Shown piece after piece: positions 1 through 10,375 of a DNA stretch of 64,000 bases (positions are counted from its first letter, which is position 1; every line of letters begins with the position of its first letter). Both the position numbers and the translations under genes were made by a program. The stretch covers positions 5,890,001 through 5,954,000 of the forward strand of contig CM066287.1 of NCBI GenBank assembly GCA_033816765.1, given 5' to 3'. This stretch comes from Nothopassalora personata. Its lineage: Eukaryota; Ascomycota; Dothideomycetes; Mycosphaerellales; Mycosphaerellaceae. The notes beneath the pieces are model-generated. The model ran no database searches. It saw only the letters and a program-made list of their open reading frames with translations, and was not told the DNA's origin.

Positions 1-344
1 GGCTAAGTTGGTAAATGTTGCTCAGTATAGAGCGGCAGAGGCACAGGAAGCATCTGCTGGATGTACTGGTAGAATGAAGGCTCTCTTTGCCAGGGAGTCT
101 AAACGAACATGATATGAATACACTCTGATCTATGCCTCGAGCCTGAGATGCCCTGCCAGCAAGATGCCGATCCAAGTATGCCGGAATGTGCTTGTTCTAA
201 CGACTAGTACGCCATATCTGGGGTATAGAATCGAAGCAATCAACGCCAACGCTGTGCGAATCTCCGCATCATATGCCTGTCATGCCTGAAATGGGAAAAG
301 GACACATCCGCAGTCCGACTGCGGCTCGTACACTTGCGGATGTG
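1..344. other. Left edge, no gene seen
   Basis: No supported coding region. It is the presumed 3' flank of the minus-strand methyltransferase. The only structured element is a 12-bp inverted repeat at its right end, listed separately. Confidence 0.5.
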
Positions 345-346
345 TC
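301..346. repeat. Perfect 12-bp inverted repeat at a gene end
   Basis: The left arm (301-312) and right arm (335-346) are exact reverse complements around a 22-nt loop. The loop side holds a smaller 5-bp palindrome at about 310-322. The right arm overlaps the stop codon (345-347) of the minus-strand methyltransferase, so the transcript can fold a hairpin that starts at its stop codon. It could be a 3' UTR element or a processing signal; the function is inferred. Confidence 0.6.
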
Positions 347-1583
347 ACTGCAGATCAGACTTGGCTGTTGCCCCAGTGTCCACCGTCGACTCTGCCTGAC
401 TGTTCACAGCCGTATCAGAGCTTGCAGCAGTGGGAATCGGAAGAGCTTTCTCCGAAGGGGCGGTTGAATCCGCGACATGAGGTTTGACGGCCAACCAGTG
501 GTAGGTGGTAGTGCTCAGACGAGCGCGATCAGCTTCAATGAAAGCATCGCAGTCTTGCGTCAACCTGTTGAACAAGGTCTTGAAGTGTTTTGGCAGCAGG
601 CCCAGTCGGACCAGTCCGAGGACTGTCCGCTTCGCCGCGCAGAAATAGCCGTCGGCCCGCTTGATGAGCGGCGCTTGGAGACCGTCGATGCTCGCATTGT
701 TGGACTCGAGCATGCGGAAGCCTGCGGCCTCGAGAGCGTGTTGCAGACTTTCCGGGGTTGGCGTGCCCACGGCTCCGATAAGGGGCTTCATGCGCCTCAT
801 CAAGTCCCGGTGGTGAGGGTCGGAAGGGTCGTAGGCCGGCAGTCTGGCCCAGTCCAGTAGCGATACTCTCGCGCCGGGCTTCAGGACTCGAAAGAGTTCT
901 TGGCAGAGTTTGAGATGATCCTTGGCCAGACTGAAAGCCTGGATTTCGTAGAAGCCGTCGAAGTGGTTGTCGGGAAGCGGCAGGGGCAAATCATTGAAGT
1001 CTGCTCGAATGAATGTGTTTGACAGGCGGAGCTGCTTGTTGTAAGCGTTGGCACTTGCGAGCTGATCGGCATCGATGTTCAGGCCAGTAATCTGAGCTCC
1101 CGTCATTCTGGTCATATGTGCTGCGACAAGACCTCTGCCGCAACCCAGATCCAAGACTTTGGCGTTGGCAGGAAGGAGTAGCTCCTTGGCAATGCTCTCT
1201 TCGTACAGACTCTGATTGTCCAGTATGCCGGCGTGAAGGTCCATAGCGGGTGGGATGTACATCTTCTCCACCTCTCCGATTGCACATAGATGATTGAGCA
1301 CCATATAGTAGTCTGCGAGGCATTTTCCGACCTCCTTCTGGTAGTCTGCTCCCAACGCTGCAATCATCGACTTCTCGTCCGCCCAGTCAAGGTCGTATAT
1401 GATGTACGATTTCATAAAGTTGTCGACTTGCTCCGGCGTCAAACCTCTCAACACCCGGAAAGATCGAAGGATTGTCTTTACACGCCGCGGTCTCTTGTTG
1501 CCTCGCGCCCTTGTGCTCAGATCCGGCGAGCGTGGCGATGCGTACAGCTCGTTGTCCTGTTTGGCCATAACATCTGTCGTCAT
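345..1583 (-). CDS. Erg6-like SAM-dependent methyltransferase
   Basis: A 412-residue SAM-dependent methyltransferase resembling the sterol 24-C-methyltransferase family. Motif I (VLDLGCGRG) lies near residues 143-151, followed by an ITGLNID segment and an acidic FDGFYEIQAF/LFRVLKPGARV stretch, as in class I methyltransferases. The C-terminal part looks like the sterol-methyltransferase C-terminal domain. The YEYGWG-type N-terminal sterol-binding block of true Erg6 is not apparent, so this is probably a divergent paralogue rather than the ergosterol-pathway enzyme. The frame is open for 53 more codons upstream, but the start at 1583 (MTTDVMAKQ) is preferred because the upstream residues look non-coding. 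No intron is needed. Sterol or another isoprenoid lipid is the likely substrate by family only. Confidence 0.75.
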   Translation of the reverse strand: MTTDVMAKQDNELYASPRSPDLSTRARGNKRPRRVKTILRSFRVLRGLTPEQVDNFMKSYIIYDLDWADEKSMIAALGADYQKEVGKCLADYYMVLNHLCAIGEVEKMYIPPAMDLHAGILDNQSLYEESIAKELLLPANAKVLDLGCGRGLVAAHMTRMTGAQITGLNIDADQLASANAYNKQLRLSNTFIRADFNDLPLPLPDNHFDGFYEIQAFSLAKDHLKLCQELFRVLKPGARVSLLDWARLPAYDPSDPHHRDLMRRMKPLIGAVGTPTPESLQHALEAAGFRMLESNNASIDGLQAPLIKRADGYFCAAKRTVLGLVRLGLLPKHFKTLFNRLTQDCDAFIEADRARLSTTTYHWLAVKPHVADSTAPSEKALPIPTAASSDTAVNSQAESTVDTGATAKSDLQ

Positions 1584-2930
1584 TTCTGCGCTGCCACAAG
1601 TCGTCCAGAATCCAAAGAATGGCCAGGTGAATCCGAGAGGCACAGTCGCTCGTGAGAGAGCTGAGCGCCGCACAAGTGAAGTCCACAAAAGCGATCGATG
1701 GAAAGATAGGTGTTCGTTGATGGACAAGGGCTTGTGTTTCAACAGAAAGTCTGAGGCGAAATTCCTTGTTCGTTGCTATACTTACGCTTCCACATGACAA
1801 TGTCATCGGGGTTTCAGTTCACAGACCGCTCAGCCGAGTGTCAAGCGCGAGACTCGCTATTCCTGCCAGCAACCTGATGACAAACATGCCGGTACCGTCA
1901 CGTGTGTGCTGTCGGGCATGATGCAATGGCCAGCAATAGCATGATATGCCACGCTGACAATGTGCTTGAGCCAGTGTGCAAACAAATGGGTGCCTCAGAG
2001 TCGCCACAATGACAAGCTTTCGGGTCCTCCTCGCACGTTCGACGCCGAAGGGCTGTCGGTAGAGCAGCTTGACAACTGACATGTGCACCAGTTTTGGCCA
2101 GGTTGTCATGCAGCTCGAGGCAATTTCGAGTTTCATGCAGTCCCATGTCGTCGTCTTGCAGATAGGGTGTGCAGTACGATCCAATCATCACAGAGCCGCA
2201 TGTCGACCGAGTTCCCAGAAGGATGTAGGCAGACCAGAATTAGCAATGATCGTGCAGCCGTTCGCGCTTCGACAAGCCACGTGAGAGGAAAGAACACATA
2301 TGCTGCTATAAAGTACTTCCCTTCGTGCCTCCCTGCTGCCGGTCGTCGGTGCAGATCTTGCAACAACGGCGACTCTTGCAAGAGATTTCGACGAGAACAT
2401 ATTGTTTGGCGCCAAAACATGCTCGTGCACGGCTTGGTCTTCAGTCATGTCTTGGGAAGTGACGTTGAAAGGAGGAAATTGCAAGGATATGCCCAGCGAC
2501 CACGTGCACCATCTTTCCGTCGGCAGGCTCACTCACATCCTATAGAGCAAGCGTGTCGATGGCAACACAGAGTCGATTTGGGGGACAAGAGGGCCACAAT
2601 CCGGGAGTATGTTGCCCTCTCTGCGAAATATCGGTCCTTTCAAACGACGTGTTCTCGGCCGCAAGTTGTGATGTCGAGTCATGGTGGATACTGCCAGGAT
2701 CCCATGAAACATGAGTCCGGCCCGCGGCCCGCGGAGATGACTCCGGTAGTCCAACACCATTCGCAGGAATTCGAGCTGTGTTACTGAGATGTGAAGAGGC
2801 GAGAAAGGGAAACCGCAAGAGATGTTCTTGCCGTGGCTCATCAAGCCAAGAAGGCGAGCTGAACTCCAAAACTCGCTCACAGTGCAATCGAAAAACTCTC
2901 CATCAACGATGGACCATGTCACATATGCCA
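1584..2930. other. Intergenic, 1.35 kb
   Basis: Promoter side of the methyltransferase and 3' flank of the Scy1 gene. One open frame of 234 codons (2083-2787, plus) has no recognisable domain and a random-looking composition. No RNA gene or repeat was recognised. Confidence 0.5.
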
Positions 2931-5654
2931 TTATATCAAGCTCTCATATTTATCTAATCCACTCTTCTGAGGAGTCTTACCACCCAAACCATTCATCTGC
3001 TGCTGCGGCCTTGCTACCGACGGCGGACCAGGAAAGTTATACCCACTTTGTGTGACTGCATGCGGACTTGATGGAGGTGGTGGAAGGCTAAAGCCGCTTG
3101 TCGTTCGAGATTCATTTATCGGAGATTTCTGTGTTGACCAAGTCGACGTCGAGCTCTTCGTCGCTGCTGACCAGTCAATGCTGGATCCGGCATTCGCAAC
3201 TGAAGCCATGCTCGGTTGAGCTGGTCGCATCGGTACAGTGTTCGAATTTGTGCCGCTTGTTGTTCGACTTGGTTGGAGAGGTTGAGAGTACTGGCTGCTG
3301 GGTGTCAAGGCGGAGAATGAGGCCAGATCTGGAGTGATGGCTCGTTGCGGTGCCGCTTGAGGTCGCAGAGAGGACACTGAGGGCTGTGAAGGCCGTATCG
3401 AAGGTGCAGAAGTCTGCCATGAAAAGGTAGGAGCCTGAGTCGTTGATGGGTTTCGTAGATTTGCTGAAACCGCTGCGGTGCCCCAGTCATTCATTAGATC
3501 GTTGTTCTGTGCTGCTTTACGTCCAGAGACAAGTGTCTCAAAGTCCGCTTCGTCTCCGTTCGACAGCCCGTTCATTGCGGAGGCTGTGCCTGCAGCTGCA
3601 TTTCCGGCTGTGCTGCTTCTCCCAACGCTCGCACTGCCGTTGCTATTTGAAAGTTCCTGTAGCTTTCGTGTGTGCTCTCGCTCAATCTTACCACTCAGAT
3701 TCTTGATCAGAGACATGAAAGCCTGAAACTGCTGTAGATTCAGGAGCGGACCGAGGCTCATGCTCCAAAGGATTGGCAGAACCTCCATAGCGAGGAAGTC
3801 AGAGTCCGCAACCTCGCCCACTTGGCGAAAGACCTTCAATGCTGCCATCATAACACCAGGTTCTTTGGTCTTAATGCCTTTCATAAGAGGTACGATCTTC
3901 TCCTGGACAGTATACTTGTCCAATATGACCGAGTTTGACGCGTGGCTCTTCTTCTTGTCAGCGATGCCAATACCATTGAGGTCGTCGTTTGAGTCGTCGG
4001 CGTTAGCCGCTCCGCCGCAAAGTGTGTAGAAAGCTTCAAGTCCCCGAATCTTGATCGCCAGGCTACTAGTCTTGGCGAAGACGTTCGCTATCACTGGGAA
4101 GAGCTGATTCTTCGCGGTGCTGAAGTCAAGCATCGGGAGTACAAGAGGCAGCGTGTTCAAAGCTGCGTCAACTAACGCATGTGTCGGTGACTCAAGAGCC
4201 AGTAGGATCATCGGCAGGATATCATCGCTAAACACTTTACCGGAGCAGTTCTCCGCGATAGTCTGCATGTTCTCAAGCAGTATCATAAGACCGGCTTCTT
4301 TTGAGGTGTCCCTCTCGGCAGATCGATTGGTGATGTAGATTTCCCGTAGCTTAGGGACTACGCGCTCTGTGAAGGCACGTTTGCCTGTAGGCATAGCTCT
4401 GACTATGGCGAACATATTCGTCATGATAGGCGCAAGCAGCTCCTTGTCTTTCATCTCCTCCAACAACGCAGGCAAGACCTTCTTCTCCAGCACACTTTTG
4501 GGAAATTGTGGCATGACTCGGGGAAGTCCTCGCATGAACTGTAGCTTCTCGTTGGCGGTCTTGGCAGGTAGCTCTTCTAGAAATCGAATTGTAGAGACCA
4601 ATATGTTGTCGAAGTAGCTCGCCTGTTGGAACTCTTTCGCCGACATTCTCTGGGCTGGACGCCGATTTATCAGCCGTGGTAGGAGCTCGGACGATAGTTT
4701 CGGAGGCAAGGGGTGCGATGATGGTACGAGAAAGTTGTTGCTTTGGGTGGGGATAGATGTCGAGCTGGAAAAGAGCCTCTTGTAAGATGACAGTGAGCCA
4801 CCTACATCGAGCGGCGACTTGTGCGGCCTGTTGTATAGAGCCACGATAAGTAGGCCGAGAGAGAACATATCAGATGATGCGGTCCGACTGTTGTCGAGCA
4901 CAAAGTCAGGACTAGTGTAGTCCAAGTCAAGCTGGACGGAGCCAGGCAGTCGCGGGTCGTGGTTCAATACTTCGTAGAGACTTATTGGGTGAAATGAGGT
5001 TGCAGAAGTACTGCTCTCATGAGGCCCGCAGAAGGCCAGTCCTGAGATCTTCCAGTCGCCTTTAGCATTGACAAGTACAGCTTCTGGCGTCAAATTGGCA
5101 TGGACCAAGCCAGCGCTCTCATGGAGGAACTCCAGTCCTTTGCCCAGCTGCAGCAGGCCTTTCTGTATTTCCAGCTCATCGATTTCGAGCTCACGTGTCT
5201 TTCGTGTACCGTCTGAGTCCTCCACCACATATCGACTGGCTCTCCCGCCAGAGCGCTCGCGGTCGTCTTTCTCTTGCAGCAGTCCCGCCAAGCTTGATAC
5301 GACCTGCTCAGTCGCGAACATCAGGCCTCCATTCCGCGTCTCTTCCACCGGCTCGGCCAGTTCCAACACTGAAGGATGTCGCAGGCGGGCAAGAGCACCA
5401 GCTTCCTGCTTCAAGCGTGCCAGCACCTCATCGTGTGCGCGCTTCACCGCGCTGGCGCCGCTTCTACCTCCCAATCCTCCACCTGGCGCCTCGAGGCTCT
5501 TTCTTTCGAACACAAACACCGATGCTGCCTTGCCTGTCTGTTTCCTTTTCGCATCGAAGATCTTCCATGGTCCTGCTGTGCTGCTCGGTTGTGACGCGAT
5601 GGTGTAGTTGCTCGAGATGTTCGAGGAAAAGGACTTCAGTGCAGACGAAAACAT
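2931..5654 (-). CDS. scy1: Scy1/SCYL2-type pseudokinase
   Basis: A 907-residue, intronless member of the Scy1-like family, which acts in clathrin-linked Golgi/endosome traffic. The N-terminus (MFSSALKSF, then SSTAGPWKI) is typical of fungal Scy1. Residues about 25-360 form a protein-kinase fold, but the catalytic loop reads HANLTPE instead of HRDxKxxN and the DFG position reads SGL, so it should be catalytically dead. Residues about 365-620 are alpha-helical and HEAT-like. The tail is Ser/Thr/Pro/Gln-rich and low in complexity, ending KYESLI. The start at 5654 is the first ATG of the frame. Confidence 0.93.
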   Translation of the reverse strand: MFSSALKSFSSNISSNYTIASQPSSTAGPWKIFDAKRKQTGKAASVFVFERKSLEAPGGGLGGRSGASAVKRAHDEVLARLKQEAGALARLRHPSVLELAEPVEETRNGGLMFATEQVVSSLAGLLQEKDDRERSGGRASRYVVEDSDGTRKTRELEIDELEIQKGLLQLGKGLEFLHESAGLVHANLTPEAVLVNAKGDWKISGLAFCGPHESSTSATSFHPISLYEVLNHDPRLPGSVQLDLDYTSPDFVLDNSRTASSDMFSLGLLIVALYNRPHKSPLDVGGSLSSYKRLFSSSTSIPTQSNNFLVPSSHPLPPKLSSELLPRLINRRPAQRMSAKEFQQASYFDNILVSTIRFLEELPAKTANEKLQFMRGLPRVMPQFPKSVLEKKVLPALLEEMKDKELLAPIMTNMFAIVRAMPTGKRAFTERVVPKLREIYITNRSAERDTSKEAGLMILLENMQTIAENCSGKVFSDDILPMILLALESPTHALVDAALNTLPLVLPMLDFSTAKNQLFPVIANVFAKTSSLAIKIRGLEAFYTLCGGAANADDSNDDLNGIGIADKKKSHASNSVILDKYTVQEKIVPLMKGIKTKEPGVMMAALKVFRQVGEVADSDFLAMEVLPILWSMSLGPLLNLQQFQAFMSLIKNLSGKIEREHTRKLQELSNSNGSASVGRSSTAGNAAAGTASAMNGLSNGDEADFETLVSGRKAAQNNDLMNDWGTAAVSANLRNPSTTQAPTFSWQTSAPSIRPSQPSVSSLRPQAAPQRAITPDLASFSALTPSSQYSQPLQPSRTTSGTNSNTVPMRPAQPSMASVANAGSSIDWSAATKSSTSTWSTQKSPINESRTTSGFSLPPPPSSPHAVTQSGYNFPGPPSVARPQQQMNGLGGKTPQKSGLDKYESLI

Positions 5655-6254
5655 CCTGTATGAGGACTACACCCGCATTGGTTATCGGCGGTACCGTTGC
5701 GGTTGTGTGCGGCGCTGAAAGTGGACCAAGGCTCACACCTCGTCACCCCCTGACGAGCACAGTTCGGATTCAATTGTGTTGGAGCGAAAGGAGCAACCGG
5801 GTGTATGTGACACGCTAATTGTCAATTGTTCAAGAGTGGGTGAGTAGAAGATATTACATACAGCAGGCGTGGGTAGCGCAGGGTCCACGATCCGCCCTCT
5901 CTGTACATGGGTATCGTACAAGACCTCACCTGAAGTTTTATATACATTACATGCTTCTGCTTCCTTCCTTCGCGCAGTTTCATGAAGTTGGCCTGACCAC
6001 CGACTTCGATTCACTCGGATCCTCTTCTCGTTCACGCTTTGCTAGACCACCCTCAAGTTGGCACGTCAACAGCTCCCCAGCGACCTCGTAACGGTCAAAC
6101 AGACCGCGGCTCGGGTCTTCGTAGCTCACATGACCTGGACACATCACATGCGTCGACCAGGTCCGACTTCCTGGTATCATTGCAGCTGCGACTGTTGCCA
6201 TATAAGGCTGGGCATGCTTCATCTTCAAACCGTGGAAACGAGTTCGAGGAGCTT
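5655..6254. other. Intergenic, 600 bp
   Basis: Promoter side of the Scy1 gene and 3' flank of the bZIP gene. No coding region or notable repeat seen. Confidence 0.5.
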
Positions 6255-7788
6255 TCATGAGTAGAAGTCCTGCCAGACGCCGTTTGGCGACATCTTTCGC
6301 ATGTGGAGCTGACCATTGTGGACTGGCATCTCCCGTACATCAGAAGGCGGTACTCCCGTGATCCATTCCTCTTCACCAGTCAGAGCTCCTGGCTGGTGCT
6401 GTCCTTGAAGGTCGTCTTGGATGCCAAATCTTGGCGATAAGCTCCGCTGCGATGGCGGGCGATCTTCGATTGCGCCGAAGTTTGGTTCAATACTTCGCAA
6501 AGGCATGTAATTGAATGGTGGTACATCTCCAGCAAGTTGCGGGATGCCTCGGAAGAAGTCCATTTCCATTTTCCAATTGTTCATGTCCAACAGTGCGGTT
6601 TCGTATCCCGGAGACAGTCGATATAGTTGGCGCTCTCCATCGAAACTCATAATATCAAATGGCTCGTGCCGCCAAGTAACGCGGATATTCTTGATGTAGA
6701 TGGACCAAAATCTGTTGGTCAATCTGTCCTTTTCTGACCGGACTAGTCGATCACGGAGTCGTGGCCAGGTGAGATGATCTATAACGGGATCGTGGAAGAA
6801 GACTTTCTCCGAGAATCTGGCCTAGGTCAGTGAACGTCCAGGATCTGCATGTATTCATTACTTACTGTGGTCTAAACCATGGGGGCGGCGGTCCAGCGGT
6901 TGGTAGGTTCGCGTTGACTTCAAAAAGATATCGCTTGTGCAGCAATCTAAGGATGCTGATTCGCTCGACCATATTGCAGTCCTTGAATAGATAGATGTCC
7001 ACCAATCGTAGAACATCCCATAGCAGGCACTTCTGTTGATAGCGCGCAAGAGTGGCGTCCCAGCCTTTGACAACTGCGCTGACGATGAGATCTTGATTGT
7101 ACTGGTCATCGAAGCAGACAGAGTTGGGCGCAAGGTGTCGTATGTAATTCACCAGATTGTTCAAAAAGCATGTCATATGCCGTCCGTCGGGTCGAGTTCG
7201 TGCTGTAGTACTCACGTCCGAGAAGTCTGGCTGCATCTCCGGTTGCGAGGCCTCGTTCATGTCTTCTGGCATCATGGAATTCGCACCACTGAATACCTGG
7301 CTGCCAGGCGCAGTTCCACCATCCTGAAAGAAACTGTCGCCATGTGAATGCACCGAAGAAGAATCCAGTAGTGCGACTTGCGCATTGCTAGGTTCTAATC
7401 GTGTTAACGTTAGTTGGACCGCATCCAGAATCATTTGATAGCCGCAAAGCTCACCTGTTGCGTAGCTCTCGATGATTCTACCAGGACCTTGCACACCATC
7501 TTGACCGAGGTTTACTATGTTTGGCGCAAAAGCATCGCCTGGACGTTCGATATTTGATGATCCAGCTCCATTCTGATTCGAAGGCTTCCCCTCAAGTTCC
7601 AATACGCGCGCTTCCAGCAAGGCCAGTCTGTCTTGGACTTCTTTCTTCAAGAAGCGGTTAGCCTTCCTATCGGCTTCCTGCTTTCGTGCTCGCTGCTCTG
7701 CCGTCAGAACACGACCAGACGCCCATGGCTTCTCCTTGTCCGTAGACGTGCCGTTACTGCGGGCCTTGCTGGCAGTGCGAGCGCTCAT
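6255..7788 (-). CDS. bZIP-DUF3425 transcription factor
   Basis: Three exons (7788-7455, 7394-6866, 6816-6255) give a 474-residue protein. Near the N-terminus a basic region (LTAEQRARKQEADRKANRF) runs into a heptad segment (QDRLALLEARVLELE), the divergent bZIP typical of fungal DUF3425 proteins. The C-terminal half holds the DUF3425 hallmarks: a helix-rich block with LRLVDIYLFKDCNMVERI, then FHDPVIDHLTWPRLRDRL and NRFWSIYIKNIRVTW. Intron 1 (60 nt, GTGAGC...TTAG with CTAAC upstream) keeps the frame open if retained. Intron 2 (49 nt) is required to join the two DUF3425 halves. ATG 7788 precedes the basic region; an in-frame ATG exists at 7860. Targets are unknown. Confidence 0.85.
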
Positions 7789-8750
7789 GCTTTTGTGTCT
7801 TGTCGCACGATCTAACAAAATGGTTCCTGCAGCGGAGATCCAGGTGCGTAAGAAGCCCAAGCGAGAGCCGTGGCGCCGGTTGGCACGGCTGCGCGATGAC
7901 GGTTGATGTCGAGAGACACTGGTTGTGGCTGCGCGCAGACAACGCCCCGAGGGAGACAGCTGAGGTCGAAGGCCACAGCAGGCACAGCGAGGATTAAGCC
8001 AAGACGAGAGGACAAACAGTCAGTCAGTTCACAAAATGTTTCTCTGCCTTGGACCTCCTTCTGGGCCTTGGCCCCGCAACATCGCGTGGCGCTTGACTGG
8101 GAGTGGGTGCTGCACTCAACCTGCACCTGAACGGTTCCTCGGTGATCAACAGCTCAGCTCTTTTTTGGTGCGTGATCAGCATGGCGCGAGCCTGAATGGC
8201 CATGCGCAAATTGGTCTTCGTCTCTCTTAAGAACTGCGGTGCCGCAGGTATGAAGTCTACACAACCATCGCACTTCAAGGCCGACTGATGATGAATTGCG
8301 ACGGCTGCCATCGCACTACGCATAGCATCATACGTTGCCAGCCTCGGTCTGGAAAGAAGGCGAGAAAGGGCGACTGAGGTCGGTCAGCCGTCGCCGTATA
8401 CGTTCAATAGAGCTATAGAGGCTGCGGGCCAAGTGCAGTGAACGGACATGGTGTTGGTCCACACAATTCACACAATGCTTTCAGGTCATGCCAGTCCCTC
8501 ATCGCCCATGTCCTGATGGTTGTGGAATGTCATTGCAGTCTTCTCCGGAGAGATCCCAAGATGGGCTAGACCGAAGTCGGGCAGTGTGTGTAACCCTAAC
8601 CCTAAATGTGGGAACAAGCAATCCCGATTTCGCTCATCAGCGCCGCGCCCTTCACATGACTCTGAGCCATTGACGGTGACACAGAGCTGGAAAACACAGC
8701 ACGAGTACCGGGCCGTCCTCAGCAGCCGCATACCCCCCGACAGAGACACA
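7789..8750. other. Divergent promoter region, bZIP / BCAT
   Basis: 962 bp between two head-to-head genes. It contains a short telomere-like tract, listed separately. No RNA gene or coding region supported. Confidence 0.5.
8591..8606. promoter_or_regulatory. Interstitial telomere-like motif (telobox)
   Basis: The top strand reads TAACCCTAACCCTAAA, two and a half copies of the TTAGGG-type telomere repeat on the complementary strand. It lies about 145 bp upstream of the aminotransferase ATG. Such boxes can bind Tbf1/Rap1/Myb-like factors in fungal promoters; a role here is inferred. It is too short to be a chromosome end. Confidence 0.5.
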
Positions 8751-10082
8751 ATGGCCACGCCCTCACTACGGACGCTGCTCCCGCGGCCAACGAGCAGACT
8801 GAGCAGCGCCTGCCAGAAGAGCTCAAGATGTGTCGTCAGTGAAGCACGGAAACGGCAATACAGCACACCACTGCGAGCGCCTGATGCGAGCGATCCCCGG
8901 CTAAGCAAGATCGATGTCTCGGGACTGTCCATCACCAAGACCACCTCGCCCAAGCCCATCACACCCAATGAAGAGCTCGTCTTCGGACGCGCCTTCACAG
9001 ACCACATGATGTCGCTGGAGTGGACAGCGACAGAGGGCTGGCTGCCACCGAGGATCACACCCTACCAGAATCTCTCTCTGGACCCAGCGACTTGCGTCCT
9101 GCACTATGCGTTCGAAGCGTTCGAGGGCATGAAGGCATACAAGGATAGGCAAGGCAACGTGCGGTTGTTCCGCCCAGACAAGAACATGGCGCGCATGAAC
9201 AAGAGTGTGTCGCGCATAGCCTTACCGACCTTCGATGGCGAGGCGGTGATAGATCTGATCAAGAAGTTCGCCAAGATGGAGGAGAGGTTCATCCCGTCGA
9301 AGCGTGGCTTCAGCTTGTACCTGCGGCCGAATATGATCGGTACACAGCGAACACTAGGTGTTGGGCCGCCGGGCAGTGCGATGCTTTATGTCATTGCGTC
9401 GCCTGTGGGACCATACTATCCAACAGGCTTCAAGGCCGTCTCGCTGGAAGCTACCGACTACGCTGTACGTGCTTGGCCCGGTGGTGTTGGTGCCAGCAAG
9501 CTTGGCGCAAACTACGCGCCGTGCATTGTGCCACAGATGCAAGCTGCTTCAAGGGGCTTCCACCAGAACCTATGGCTGTTCAAGGAACTTGATCCAGCTA
9601 CTGGGGTAGAGGAGGACTGGGTGACTGAGGTTGGGACAATGAATCTGTTCGCTGCGATTGTGAACAAGGAAGGCCAGAAAGAGCTGATGACCGCGCCGCT
9701 TGATGGAACAATATTGGAGGGCGTAGTGCGCGACTCCGTTCTCGCACTTGCGAGAGAAAGATTAGCACCACAAGGCTGGAAGGTCTCGGAGCGGAAATTC
9801 GCGATGCGTGAGCTTGCCGATGCTGCGAATGAAGGTCGAATGATTGAGGTCTTTGGCTCCGGCACCGCTGCGACTGTGTCGCCAGTGCGGGCGATCTCGT
9901 ACAAGGGCAAGCTTGTAGACTGCGGCATTCCAGAAGGCGAGGAGGTTGGTCCAGTCTGCTTACAGATGAAGGACTGGATAGAAGGCATACAGTACGGAGA
10001 GGAGGAGCACCCTTGGAGGTAAGTCGTAACGTTTGCCTGCTACTTTCGCCCACGCTAACAGCCATGCAGTGTCAGATGCTAG
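8751..10082 (+). CDS. bat1: Mitochondrial branched-chain amino acid aminotransferase
   Basis: A 426-residue class IV PLP aminotransferase that interconverts Leu/Ile/Val and their 2-oxo acids. Exons are 8751-10018 and 10070-10082. The 51-nt intron sits just before the end and gives the C-terminus HPWSVRC. The first ~40 residues are basic and Ser/Arg-rich without acidic residues until Glu31, as in a mitochondrial presequence. Family motifs include LHYAFEAFEGMKAYK, FIPSKRGFSLYLRP, GGVGASKLGANYAP with the PLP lysine near residue 250, and VGTMNLF. The frame is open upstream to 8520, but ATG 8751 starts the presequence. A telomere-like box lies in the promoter. Confidence 0.95.
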
Positions 10083-10375
10083 AAGCATCCTGGCCACTCA
10101 GACTTGTATAGTGCATAATGGCATGTATCATACCGGTGGACAGACGATCGGTCGTTCGGCAGGCAACTGCACACCAGAGTGAAAGACAATCGTCTTTTAT
10201 TTCATCACCTATCCGCTTGCTTCATCTTACAGGATTCCTTCCCAGCCAGTCAAGCAAAATGCTAAACCACATGTACAGAACTGTCACGATGCGTTGAACG
10301 CGCCGTTTGAACAGATGGTCAGCACCTTTCGATATGCCGAAACATGGCAACACCCACCCACAAGCATGACCCAGG

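Noticed and set aside
2083..2787. Plus-strand 234-codon open frame
   Set aside because: No domain, random-looking composition with many Cys, His and Arg, and no splice-consistent extension.
6817..6865. Frameshift between two DUF3425 halves
   Set aside because: A normal 49-nt GT-AG intron joins the halves in frame, so the gene is not broken.
8591..8606. Telomere end of a chromosome
   Set aside because: Only about two and a half repeat units, flanked on both sides by ordinary genes.
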